Positions 1 through 8,027 of a DNA stretch of 64,000 bases are shown here, in pieces. The notes under the pieces were generated by a model that saw only the letters and a list, made by a program, of their open reading frames with translations, was not told the origin of the DNA and did no database searches. How positions within the stretch are numbered: position 1 is the stretch's first letter; each line of letters begins with the position of its first letter. Made by a program: the position numbers and the translations under genes. Source of the DNA: Streptomyces rubiginosohelvolus (GTDB lineage: Bacteria; Actinomycetota; Actinomycetes; Streptomycetales; Streptomycetaceae); contig NZ_BMTW01000005.1 of assembly GCF_014649875.1 (NCBI RefSeq), forward strand, positions 232,663 to 296,662, read 5' to 3'.

Positions 1-1
1 G

Positions 2-790
2 CCGCCCACCCCGCCCCCGACGACGCCTCCGCCGACCACGGACCCGCCGTCCCCGACCCCCACCCCGACGACCCCGGCGCCCACCCCGCCGCCGACGACC
101 ACACCGCCCCCGCCGCCGGCCCCCGCACCCCCGCCGCCCGCGCCCGAGGCCGGACCCGCCGTCACCGTGCGGGCCCAGCCCAGCCCCGGCTACGTCGGCG
201 GCAAGGTGGTCGTCACGTACACCGTGCGCAACGGCAGGAACGCCCTGGCCACCGGCCTCCGGCTGGACCTCGGACTGCCCCGGGGCATCCCCGCCGGCGC
301 CCTCCCTGCGGGCTGCGCCCGTGGCGCGTGCACGCTCCCCGACCTCGCGCCCCGCGCGTCCACGGTCATCAGCGTCGTCCTCTCGCCCGACAAGGCGCTC
401 CGTACGACCATCACCGCGTCGCTCACCACCACCGGCACCGACGCGAACCTCCGCGACAACGTCTCCCGGATCCCGCTGCGCATCCTGCAGCCCCGGATCA
501 TCGCGGTGCCCGAGGTCGGCAAGCCCGGGTTCGTCACCTCCGTACGCGGCAAGGACTTCCCGCCCGGCGCACCCGTCACCCTCAGCTGGAAGCCCGGCAT
601 CACCGCCGCGGCCGCCCCGACCCGGCCGCTGGGCGACGGCACGTTCATCGCCCAGCTCCTCATCCTGGCCAAGGACGAGACCGGGCCGCGCGACATCATC
701 GCGAAGGGCCCCGGGTTCAGCCCGGTGAAGACGGACTTCCTCGTCGTGCTCGGCACCATCACGCCGCCCGACACGGTGATCCGCCGATGA
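2..790 (+). CDS. Pro-rich, beta-sandwich (CARDB/DUF11-like) protein, 5' end outside window
   Basis: The reading frame is open from the left window edge, so the N-terminus is missing; 262 residues are visible. The first 55 or so are a Pro/Thr-rich linker (PPTPPPTT-type repeats). Then come two beta-rich segments: about residues 57-160 resemble CARDB/DUF11 surface-protein domains (a 'VGGKVVVTYTVRN' start), and about 165-262 resemble an Ig/IPT-like fold ('GKDFPPGAPVTLSW'). The stop overlaps the start of the next gene (ATGA), so it is translationally coupled to the DUF4255 gene. By position it may be a structural or surface component of the injection-system cluster, but no catalytic motif is visible and the exact role is unknown. 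A methionine-free linker means the true start lies upstream. Confidence 0.75.
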   Translation, partial: PPTPPPTTPPPTTDPPSPTPTPTTPAPTPPPTTTPPPPPAPAPPPPAPEAGPAVTVRAQPSPGYVGGKVVVTYTVRNGRNALATGLRLDLGLPRGIPAGALPAGCARGACTLPDLAPRASTVISVVLSPDKALRTTITASLTTTGTDANLRDNVSRIPLRILQPRIIAVPEVGKPGFVTSVRGKDFPPGAPVTLSWKPGITAAAAPTRPLGDGTFIAQLLILAKDETGPRDIIAKGPGFSPVKTDFLVVLGTITPPDTVIRR

Positions 791-1491
791 TCCACGAAGT
801 CGACGAAGGGCTACGGCTGTTGCTTGCCGAGGCCGGACTGGAGGACAGCGGCGTCGACCTGGTCTTCGACGCCCCGACGAAGGACTGGTCCGCCCGCCGC
901 AACGCCCCGACCATCAGCGTCTTCCTGCACGGCATCCGCGAGGACGCGGGCCGTCGGCGTACCGGCACGGCGGAGACGCACGACGAGGAGGGCGTGATCA
1001 CCGGGTGGCGGACCCCGCCGCGCTGGTTCGAGCTGACCTATCTGGTCACCGCCTGGACCAACCGGCCGCAGGACGAACACCGGCTGCTCTCCGAGGTGTT
1101 GCGCACCCTCGTCCGCACGGACACGCTGCCCGCCCGGCTGCACACCGGCAGCCTCGCCGAACTCGGCCTGACCGTCGAGCTGGAGGCGGCGGGCCCCGGA
1201 GCCGGCGGCCCGTCCGCCTCCGACGTCTGGTCCGCGCTCGGCGGCGAACTGAAGGCCGCCATCGACCTCCGGGTCCTCGCCCCGCTGGCCGGTGAACGCA
1301 CCGCCGCCGGACCGCCGGTCACCGAGGGCCTCGTCATGAAGGCCGCGCCGCACGTGGACGGCGAACCCGGCGACCCGGGCCGCCGCCTGCGCTACGACGG
1401 GGCGACCGACCCCGGCGGACAGGGCTTCGCCGCACCCCGGGAACGGCGACTGCCGCCCGGCCGACGCAGGCGGGGGAACGCCGCACGATGA
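787..1491 (+). CDS. DUF4255 (Pvc16 N-terminal) domain protein
   Basis: A 234-residue protein opening with 'MIHEVDEGLRLLLAEAGL' and 'FDAPTKDWSARRNAPTISVFL', the signature of DUF4255/Pvc16_N proteins found in extracellular contractile injection systems and related phage-tail-like particles. Known family members are thought to act at the end of the tail tube as terminator or cap proteins; that role here is inferred. The ATG overlaps the TGA of the upstream gene, and its own TGA overlaps the ATG of the downstream AAA+ ATPase, giving a coupled three-gene block. The C-terminal 60 residues are Gly/Arg/Pro-rich and look disordered. Confidence 0.85.
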   Translation: MIHEVDEGLRLLLAEAGLEDSGVDLVFDAPTKDWSARRNAPTISVFLHGIREDAGRRRTGTAETHDEEGVITGWRTPPRWFELTYLVTAWTNRPQDEHRLLSEVLRTLVRTDTLPARLHTGSLAELGLTVELEAAGPGAGGPSASDVWSALGGELKAAIDLRVLAPLAGERTAAGPPVTEGLVMKAAPHVDGEPGDPGRRLRYDGATDPGGQGFAAPRERRLPPGRRRRGNAAR

Positions 1492-3623
1492 CCCCGGCAG
1501 TACAACAGGCCCAGCAGGCACGTGAATTGACCGACGTGGAGGCGCTCTGGGAGCGGCTCGGCCAGGTCGAGCAGCGCGTCCGGGAAGCCGTCGCCGCCCG
1601 CCGGGCCGTCGACCCGGACCCCGACGACCCCTACCGGGGGCAGTACCTCACCCCCGAGGCCGCGGACCGCGTCCTGGAGACCCGCGACGCGTTCACGCCC
1701 GTACCGGCGTACGGGGACGGGGAACCGGCCGGGGAACCGTCCGGCGCGGAAGGCGGCGGCCGAATCGGTGAGTTGGCCGGACGCTTCGGCCTCGCCCCGC
1801 CGGACGTCGACCTCCTGCTGGTCGCCCTCGCCCCGGACATCGACCCCCGGTTCGAGCGGCTGTACGGCTACCTCAACGACGACCTCACCCGCCGCCGCCC
1901 CACCGTCGGCCTGGCCCTGGAACTCTGCGGGCTCCCCGCCGCCGGCTCCGGGCGCTTCCGGTTCTCGCCTGCCGCCCCGCTCGTCGCGGGCGGCCTGCTG
2001 GAGATCGCCGACACCGAACGGCCGTTGCTCTCGCGCTTGTTGTGCGTACCCGACCGGGTCACCGCGTATCTCCTCGGCGACGACGAGACCGACGGCCGGC
2101 TGCGCGGCATCGTCCGCGAGGACACCCGCGCCCCGGAGCCGGACGAACGGCCCGAGGTCCCCCGGGTCGCGGCCGCCCTCGGCACCGGCAGCGGCCTGGT
2201 CCACCTGCTCGACCGGGGCGGCGACCCCCACGGACTCGCGGTCCAGGCCCTGCGCACCGCCGGCCGGCGCCCGCTCGTCGTCGACATCGCCGCGCTCGCC
2301 ACGGCCCCCGAACCAGCGCCGCTCGTAAGGGCGTTGGCGACGGAAGCCCGCCTCGGCCGGGCCGGGGTGGTCCTCGGCCCGCTCGAAACGCTCGCCCCCG
2401 AACGCCCCGAGGGGGCCCGGCTGCTGGGGTCCCTGTGCGCGGCGCTCGGCTCGACACCCCTCATCGCGTACGGGAAGAAGAACTGGGACCCGCTGTGGAC
2501 CCCGGAGAGCCCGGTGCCCGTCACGGTCCCGCCGCCCGGCCCCGACGGCATGGCGCGGCAGTGGCGGCGGGCACTCGCCGACGCGGGTCGTTCGGTCGGT
2601 CTGTCCGCCGCGTACGCCGCCGCCGACGACGCGCTGATCGAGGCGGCCGCCGCCTACCGGCTCGACTCCGGACAGCTGCGCCGGGCCGCGACCGTCGCCT
2701 CCCGGCTGGCCGTCCTCGGGCCCCGGCCCGTCACCCCGGAGGACCTGCGGGCGGCGGTCCGCGCCCAGAACGGCGCGGGCCTGGAGCGGCTCGCCCGCCG
2801 CATCGAGCCCGGCGTCGGCTGGGACGACCTGGTGCTGCCCCCGGCCACCCGCACCCAGCTCGCCGAACTCGCCCTGCGCGCCCGCCACCGCGAGACGGTC
2901 CTCGGACAGTGGCGGATGCGGCCGGGCGGCGGCCGGGGGAGAGGCGTCATCGCCCTGTTCGCCGGAGAGTCCGGCACCGGGAAGACCATGTCCGCCGAGG
3001 TGGTCGCCGCCGACCTGGGCATGGAGCTGTACGTCGTGGACCTCTCCACGGTGGTGGACAAGTACATCGGGGAGACCGAGAAGAACCTGGAGCGCATCTT
3101 CGTCGAGGCGTCCGACGTCAACGGCATCCTGCTGTTCGACGAGGCCGACGCGATCTTCGGCAAGCGCTCCCAGGTGAACGACTCCCGCGACAAGCACGCC
3201 AACATGGAGTCGGCCTATCTGCTCCAGCGCATGGAGTCCTTCGACGGCATCGCCGTGCTCACCACCAACCTCCGGGCCAACCTCGACGAGGCGTTCACCC
3301 GCCGCCTCGACGTCATCGCGGAGTTCCCGATGCCCGACGCCCGCCAGCGCCTCGCCCTGTGGGACCGCTGCCTGGGCCCGGCGGTCCCGCGCGACGCCAC
3401 GCTCGACCTGGAGTTCTGCGCGGACCGCTTCGAGCTGGCCGGCGGCTCGATCCGGGCCTGCGCGGTGACCGCCGCCTACCTCGCGGCCGAGTCGGGGGCC
3501 CCGCTGACCATGGACCAGCTCGTCACGGCGGTGCTCCAGGAGTACCGCAAGCTGGGGCGACTGGTGCTGGAGAGCGAGTTCGGCCCCTGGCTGGCGAAGG
3601 AACGGGCGCGCGCCGGGCGGTAG
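1488..3623 (+). CDS. AAA+ ATPase of contractile-injection-system type (Pvc15/Afp15-like)
   Basis: A 711-residue protein. The N-terminal 430 residues are Ala/Arg/Leu-rich and probably regulatory. The C-terminal AAA+ module carries Walker A 'GESGTGKT' near residue 493, Walker B 'ILLFDEADAIFGKR' near 547 and a sensor segment 'TTNLRANLDEAFTRRLD' near 592. Fusion of a long N-terminal region with a single ClpX/ftsH-like AAA module next to DUF4255 is typical of the ATPase encoded in eCIS loci (Pvc15, Afp15), where it is needed for particle assembly or cargo handling. The start ATG overlaps the preceding stop. It is the last gene of the cluster: a hairpin and a convergent gene follow. Confidence 0.85.
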   Translation: MTPAVQQAQQARELTDVEALWERLGQVEQRVREAVAARRAVDPDPDDPYRGQYLTPEAADRVLETRDAFTPVPAYGDGEPAGEPSGAEGGGRIGELAGRFGLAPPDVDLLLVALAPDIDPRFERLYGYLNDDLTRRRPTVGLALELCGLPAAGSGRFRFSPAAPLVAGGLLEIADTERPLLSRLLCVPDRVTAYLLGDDETDGRLRGIVREDTRAPEPDERPEVPRVAAALGTGSGLVHLLDRGGDPHGLAVQALRTAGRRPLVVDIAALATAPEPAPLVRALATEARLGRAGVVLGPLETLAPERPEGARLLGSLCAALGSTPLIAYGKKNWDPLWTPESPVPVTVPPPGPDGMARQWRRALADAGRSVGLSAAYAAADDALIEAAAAYRLDSGQLRRAATVASRLAVLGPRPVTPEDLRAAVRAQNGAGLERLARRIEPGVGWDDLVLPPATRTQLAELALRARHRETVLGQWRMRPGGGRGRGVIALFAGESGTGKTMSAEVVAADLGMELYVVDLSTVVDKYIGETEKNLERIFVEASDVNGILLFDEADAIFGKRSQVNDSRDKHANMESAYLLQRMESFDGIAVLTTNLRANLDEAFTRRLDVIAEFPMPDARQRLALWDRCLGPAVPRDATLDLEFCADRFELAGGSIRACAVTAAYLAAESGAPLTMDQLVTAVLQEYRKLGRLVLESEFGPWLAKERARAGR

Positions 3624-3672
3624 CTCGTACGGGTACGGGTGCGGGGCCCGCGCCGGGCGGTAGCTCGTACGG
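3609..3672. repeat. Two direct copies of a 24-bp segment spaced 40 bp
   Basis: The segment beginning CGCGCCGGGCGGTAGCTCGT occurs at 3609-3632 and again at 3649-3672. The first copy encodes the last codons and stop (TAG) of the AAA+ gene; the second repeats the stop-codon context outside the gene. The sequence between the copies is also similar (GGTACGG and GGGGCCCG elements), so the arrangement looks like a local duplication of the gene's 3' end. Confidence 0.8.
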
Positions 3673-3710
3673 TACGGATCCGGGGCCCGCGCCCTCCGCG
3701 GATCCGTACC
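3671..3710. terminator. Bidirectional hairpin between AAA+ gene and arcA
   Basis: A perfect 12-bp inverted repeat (GGTACGGATCCG at 3671-3682 and CGGATCCGTACC at 3699-3710) encloses a 16-nt GC-rich loop. It lies between the stops of two convergent genes, which is the expected place for a bidirectional transcription terminator; there is no T-tract, as usual in Streptomyces. Confidence 0.7.
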
Positions 3711-3725
3711 CGTGCCCGTACACCG

Positions 3726-4982
3726 TCAGAACGCCACCGCGTCACGGATCAGCGGGCAGGTCATGCAGTGCCCGCCGCCCCGGCCCCGCCCCAGCTCCGC
3801 GCCGACGATCGTGATGACCTCCACCCCGGCCCGCCGCAGCAGGGCGTTGGTCTGGGTGTTGCGGTCGTAGGTGAAGACCACCCCGGGCTCCAGCGCCACC
3901 GCGTTGTTGCCGCTGTCCCACTGCTGGCGCTCCGAGGCGTAGACGTCGCCGCCCGTCTCGATCACCCGCAGCTGGGGCAGGCCCAGGGCGCGGGCCACCA
4001 CCTCGGTGAACGGCGTCGAACCCTCGTCGGTGATCTCGATTCCGGGCGCCCGGTCCGAGGGGCGTAGCGAGAACGTGTGGACTCCGTCCATGATGCGCGG
4101 GTACAGCGTGACGATGTCGCGGTCCGCGAAGGTGAACACCGTGTCCAGGTGCATCGCCGAGCGCAGCTTCGGCATCCCGGCGACGATGACGTGCTCGGCC
4201 GCCCCCTGTGCGAAGAGCGCGGCCGCGACCTGGGTGATCGCCTGGCGGGAGGTCCGTTCGCTCATGCCCATGAGGACGACGCCGTTGCCGACCGGCATGA
4301 TGTCCCCGCCCTCGAAGGTGGCCCGGCCCCAGTCCTTCTCGGGGTCGCCCCACCAGATCGTGGAGCCCCGGAAGTCGGGGTGGAAGGTGTAGACCGCCTT
4401 CATCAGCAGGGTCTCGTCGTGCCGGGCGGGCCAGTAGAGCGGGTTGAGCGTCACCCCGCTGTAGAGCCAGCAGGTGGTGTCCCGGGTGTAGAGGGTGTTG
4501 GGCAGCGGCGGCATCAGGTACTCCCGCGCCCCCGTGCCCTCCCGGGCCAGACCCACGTAAGCCGAACGGAACTCCTCCGGGAGGTCGGCGATGGCCAGGC
4601 CGCCGATGAGATGGTCGGACAGCCGTCGCGGGGTCAGGGAGTCGAGGAAGGCGCGGGTGTCGTCGACCAGTCCGAGACCCACCTCGTTCGCGTCGATCTT
4701 CCGGTCGAGCAGCCAGGACCTGGCCGCGGGGATCTCCATGGTGGCGGCCAGCAGCGCGTGCAGTTCGACGACCTCCACCCCCCGTTCGGTGAGCTGGGCG
4801 ACGAAGTCGGCGTGGTCGCGCTGGGCGTTCTCCACCCACATCACGTCGTCGAAGAGGAGATCGTCGGAGTTGGTCGGGGTCAGCCGGCGGTGGGCCATGC
4901 CGGGGGCGCAGACCAGGACCTTGCGCAGCCGCCCCACTTCGGAGTGGACGCCGAGGGCGGAGGCGGGGGCGGTAGGTGTCAC
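3726..4982 (-). CDS. arcA: Arginine deiminase
   Basis: A 418-residue protein, the usual length for arginine deiminase (about 410-420), which hydrolyses L-arginine to citrulline and ammonia in the cytoplasm. The start '[18 protein letters not shown]' is the family signature; '[12 protein letters not shown]' and '[12 protein letters not shown]' carry the acidic and His active-site residues, and the nucleophilic Cys is residue 406 in 'GGHCMTC' near the C-terminus. Translation starts at GTG with an AAGG element about 9 nt upstream. It lies 47 bp downstream of an APC permease on the same strand, suggesting an operon for arginine uptake/ornithine export and breakdown. No ornithine carbamoyltransferase (arcB) or carbamate kinase (arcC) gene is nearby, so the later ADI pathway steps must be encoded elsewhere or be absent. 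Confidence 0.93.
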   Translation of the reverse strand: MTPTAPASALGVHSEVGRLRKVLVCAPGMAHRRLTPTNSDDLLFDDVMWVENAQRDHADFVAQLTERGVEVVELHALLAATMEIPAARSWLLDRKIDANEVGLGLVDDTRAFLDSLTPRRLSDHLIGGLAIADLPEEFRSAYVGLAREGTGAREYLMPPLPNTLYTRDTTCWLYSGVTLNPLYWPARHDETLLMKAVYTFHPDFRGSTIWWGDPEKDWGRATFEGGDIMPVGNGVVLMGMSERTSRQAITQVAAALFAQGAAEHVIVAGMPKLRSAMHLDTVFTFADRDIVTLYPRIMDGVHTFSLRPSDRAPGIEITDEGSTPFTEVVARALGLPQLRVIETGGDVYASERQQWDSGNNAVALEPGVVFTYDRNTQTNALLRRAGVEVITIVGAELGRGRGGGHCMTCPLIRDAVAF

Positions 4983-5029
4983 GGTGGGCCTTTCACTCGG
5001 TAGGGAGGAGGGGCGACGGGTGCGGGCGC

Positions 5030-6469
5030 TCAGAGTTCGATCCAGCCGGCGGACAGGGCCGCGATCCCGATCGCGGCGCCGATGACCGACACCGCGCAGA
5101 TGACCGCCTCACCGGGGGAGAAGAGCCTGCGTCGCTGTTCCCTGCGGGACTTGACGAAGAGGAAGGTCGCCGGGGCGTAGAGGATGAAGGAGACGAGGAC
5201 GAACTTCGGCCCGGCCGCGTACAGCAGGAACGCGGTGTAGAGCGTCGCCACGACGGCGGTGACCAGCTCGCGCCGGGTGGAGCGCCCCACCGCGCCCCAG
5301 CGTTCCGGCCGGGCCGCGACCTTCAGCGCGAAGGCGGCGGCGAGCAGGAACGGGATCAGGCTCAGTGCGCTGGTCAGATCGAGGGCGAAGGTGAACGCGT
5401 CGTCGGAGAAGAGCGTCACGACGAGCACGATCTGGCTCAGGCACGTGGTCAGGAGCAGCGCGTTCTCAGGCACGTCCGCCGCGGTCGACTGCCCCAGGAA
5501 GCGCGGCATGTCCTTGTCCTTGGCGGCGACGAAGAGGACCTCGGCGGCCATCAGGGTCCAGGCGAGATAAGCCCCGAGCACGGAGACGATGAGGCCGACG
5601 CTGATGAAGACCTTCCCCCACGTCCCGACCGCCGACTCCAGTACCTCGGCCATCGACGGCTGCCGCAGCTCGGCGATCTCGGCCATCGGCAGCAGCCCGT
5701 AACTGACGATCGTGACGGAGGCGAAGACGGCGAACACGCTCAGGAAGCCCAGGACGGTGGCCCGGCCCACGTCCTCACGGCGTTTCGCGTGCCGCGAGTA
5801 GACGCTGGCGCCCTCGACGCCGAGGAAGACGAACACGGTGGCGAGCATCGTCCCGCGGACCTGGTCGAAGAGGGTGCCGGCCTCGTCGGTCCCGCTGAAG
5901 TTGTCGGCGAAGACGGACGGTTCGAAGTAGAAGAGCGCCAGCACGACGAAGAAGAGGATCGGCACGATCTTCGCGACGGTGACGATCCGGTTGATCGCCG
6001 CCGCCTCCTTCACACCTCGCCGGATCAGCAGGAAGAACCCCCACAGCCCCACCGAGGAGACCACCACCGCCGTCACCGTGTCGCCGTCGCCCAGCACCGG
6101 TGCCACCGCGCCGACCGTCGACATGATGAGCACCCAGTAGGTGACGTTGCCGACGCAGGCGCTGGCCCAGTAGCCGAAGGCGGAGAAGAAGCCGAGATAC
6201 TCCCCGAACCCGGCCTTCGCGTACGCGTAGACCCCGGCGTCCAGGTCCGGCCGCCGCACGGCGAGCGCCTGGAAGACGAAGGCGAGCATCAGCATGCCCG
6301 TCCCCGCGACCGCCCAGGCGATCAGGGCCCCCGCGACCCCGGTCTCCTGCGCGAACCGGCTCGGCAGCGAGAAGACTCCGGCCCCGACCATCGAGCCGAC
6401 CACCATCGCGGTCAGGGTCGGGAGCGTCAGTTTGGCGGCCGGTCGGGGCGGGGCCTCGGGGTGGCTCAT
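5030..6469 (-). CDS. APC-family amino acid permease, probable arginine/ornithine antiporter
   Basis: A 479-residue integral membrane protein of the basic amino acid/polyamine antiporter (ArcD/YjdE-like) branch of the APC superfamily. After a short cytoplasmic tail, '[20 protein letters not shown]' has the family's first helix with the GAG(V)F substrate motif; about 12 hydrophobic segments follow. I chose the ATG at 6469 because GAGGGA lies 6 nt upstream; an in-frame extension to 6520 lacks a ribosome-binding site. Genomic pairing with arcA downstream (47-bp gap) supports exchange of arginine for ornithine or citrulline, but the substrate is inferred from context. Confidence 0.85.
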   Translation of the reverse strand: MSHPEAPPRPAAKLTLPTLTAMVVGSMVGAGVFSLPSRFAQETGVAGALIAWAVAGTGMLMLAFVFQALAVRRPDLDAGVYAYAKAGFGEYLGFFSAFGYWASACVGNVTYWVLIMSTVGAVAPVLGDGDTVTAVVVSSVGLWGFFLLIRRGVKEAAAINRIVTVAKIVPILFFVVLALFYFEPSVFADNFSGTDEAGTLFDQVRGTMLATVFVFLGVEGASVYSRHAKRREDVGRATVLGFLSVFAVFASVTIVSYGLLPMAEIAELRQPSMAEVLESAVGTWGKVFISVGLIVSVLGAYLAWTLMAAEVLFVAAKDKDMPRFLGQSTAADVPENALLLTTCLSQIVLVVTLFSDDAFTFALDLTSALSLIPFLLAAAFALKVAARPERWGAVGRSTRRELVTAVVATLYTAFLLYAAGPKFVLVSFILYAPATFLFVKSRREQRRRLFSPGEAVICAVSVIGAAIGIAALSAGWIEL

Positions 6470-6561
6470 GGTTTCCCTCGTCGATGCGGTCATCGGCCAA
6501 CCAGGGAAAGCTAGCAACATATCGGGCGATTTGTCCCAGAGTGTGGGGCGGTGGCGCGACC

Positions 6562-6594
6562 GGGGGCCGCTCGCAGGTCGTGCGAGCGGCCCCC
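6562..6594 (-). terminator. Strong hairpin after the S1 protease gene
   Basis: A perfect 14-bp stem (GGGGGCCGCTCGCA at 6562-6575 pairing with 6581-6594) with a 5-nt loop lies 48 bp beyond the protease stop. It is well placed to stop protease transcription before the permease gene on the same strand. The 92 bp between this hairpin and the permease start must hold the permease promoter. Confidence 0.85.
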
Positions 6595-6641
6595 GGCCTG
6601 TTCTGTCAGGGGTGTCTCCCCTTCGGCGCCTCTGTCGGTGC

Positions 6642-7841
6642 CTAGTTGGTGTTGAGCGTTAGCCCGTAGTAGCGGAGGGCGTCGTCGAGCGGCTGGAAGT
6701 AGGAGGAGCCGCGCGAGTTGACCCCGCCGGTGCACTGCTGGTTGGTCGGGCCGCCGGAGGTCATGCCCTGCGCCTGGTTTCCGGAGATGTACGCACCGCC
6801 GCTGTCGCCGCCCTCGACGCAGACGCTGGAGGTGGCCAGGCCGCTGACGACCGTGTCGGGGCCGCCGTTGAGGTCGACGTAGGTGACGGTGTTGTTGTAC
6901 GAGCCGATCGTGCCGCAGGTCCAGCCGGTGGTGGCGCCGGACTTGCAGACCGCGGCGCCGGACGAGGCGCGGGTGCCGCCGCGGACGGCGACCGGGCTGC
7001 TGTTGCCCCAGGTGCCGACGCTGGTGGTGATCGAGTGACCGGAGTTGATGGTCAGGATGCCCATGTCGACGCTGCGGGTGCCGAGCGCGTACCGGCTCTT
7101 GTAGCCCTGGGCGAAGGCCGCCCCGTCGTAGCGCAGGGTGTTCGTGACGCAGTGCCCGGCGGTCACCAGGTACTGCCTGCCGGAGCTGTCCCGGGCGCCG
7201 TAGCCGACGGAGCACCACTGGGTGGTGTTGTTGAACGTCATCTTGCTGCCGGGGTAGATCGCGGCCTTGGCCTCCAGTTTCTCCTGGCCGCGCACGATCC
7301 GGACGGCGGAGCCGTGCTCGGCGGCCTGGGCGAGGAACGCCTTGGCGGCGGCTCCCCGCTCGTTGTTGACCTTCACGGTCACCTGGTCGGCGGGCAGGTC
7401 CACGGACCAGGCGACCACACCGGAGGGGGTCTTCCCGGCGGCGAGGCGGTCCAGCTCGGCCTTGATCCTGTCGAGTGCGGCCTGGCCTCTGGCGGGCACG
7501 CGGGCATCGAGGCCGGCCTGCTCGATCCGGGCCGCCTCGGCCTGGTCGCCGGCGTTGACGGTCAGCCGGCCCGAGGCGTCGAAGAACGCCCCGTCGCCGG
7601 ATATGCCGCGCTTCCGCAGCTCGGCGAGCTTGCCCTGCTGGGCGTCCTGCCGGTCCAGCCGGTCGGCCGCGGCCTTCTCGCTCACACCGAGCGAAGCGGC
7701 CAACGCCCGGACCATCTCGGGCTGGTAGCGGGGCGTGGTCGCCGCGTCCTGTGCCTGCGCCATGCTCTGGGTGCCCAGAACCGTGGCGGCCGAGAGCAGG
7801 ACGCCCGCGGCGGCAAGGCTGTACTTCCGTGTGTTGCGCAC
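6642..7841 (-). CDS. Secreted S1-family serine protease (streptogrisin/alpha-lytic type)
   Basis: A 399-residue preproprotein. A signal peptide ends near 'MAQAQDA' (about residue 30); a propeptide of about 165 residues follows with the alpha-lytic prodomain pattern ('SGVVAWSVDLPADQVTVKV'). The mature chymotrypsin-fold domain has His in 'TAGHC' (about 228), Asp in 'SVDMGIL' (about 260) and Ser in 'GGDSGG' (about 347), plus paired Cys residues. Family members are exported, self-cleave the prodomain and digest extracellular protein. It lies on the same strand as the orphan peptide-binding lipoprotein gene upstream and has a promoter dyad shared with that gene, which suggests joint control of protein breakdown and peptide binding. 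Confidence 0.93.
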   Translation of the reverse strand: MRNTRKYSLAAAGVLLSAATVLGTQSMAQAQDAATTPRYQPEMVRALAASLGVSEKAAADRLDRQDAQQGKLAELRKRGISGDGAFFDASGRLTVNAGDQAEAARIEQAGLDARVPARGQAALDRIKAELDRLAAGKTPSGVVAWSVDLPADQVTVKVNNERGAAAKAFLAQAAEHGSAVRIVRGQEKLEAKAAIYPGSKMTFNNTTQWCSVGYGARDSSGRQYLVTAGHCVTNTLRYDGAAFAQGYKSRYALGTRSVDMGILTINSGHSITTSVGTWGNSSPVAVRGGTRASSGAAVCKSGATTGWTCGTIGSYNNTVTYVDLNGGPDTVVSGLATSSVCVEGGDSGGAYISGNQAQGMTSGGPTNQQCTGGVNSRGSSYFQPLDDALRYYGLTLNTN

Positions 7842-7905
7842 GCTGATTCCTTCCGGATGACAGCCGGAGACCCGTATGGGGGGTGAAGCGCCGGGCCCCG
7901 GCCGA

Positions 7906-7926
7906 CGGCGAGTTCAGAACTCGCCG
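7906..7926. promoter_or_regulatory. 21-bp palindrome in the protease leader region
   Basis: CGGCGAGTTC and GAACTCGCCG flank one base, forming a perfect 21-bp palindrome about 65-85 bp upstream of the protease start and just downstream of its candidate -10 box (TAGTTC/AATAGT, 7933-7940). It could be a repressor operator overlapping the transcription start or a 5'-UTR hairpin. Confidence 0.5.
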
Positions 7927-7961
7927 CGAGCCGAACTATTGAGGCCCGGCGTTCGCCGGGA

Positions 7962-7987
7962 TACCCGGAGCGGCGCATTCACGGATA
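7962..7987 (-). promoter_or_regulatory. Shared dyad, site A (protease promoter)
   Basis: TACCCGGA-N10-CACGGATA. The right half is identical to sites B and D and the left half is degenerate. It lies 21-23 bp upstream of a candidate -10 box for the protease gene, about 121 bp before its start codon. Its position resembles that of an activator site adjoining the -35 region. It shares the 12-mer CACGGATACGCA with site D. Confidence 0.5.
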
Positions 7988-8027
7988 CGCAGATAATGCG
8001 AAGGGAGCTTCCGAGGCTCAAGGCGCC

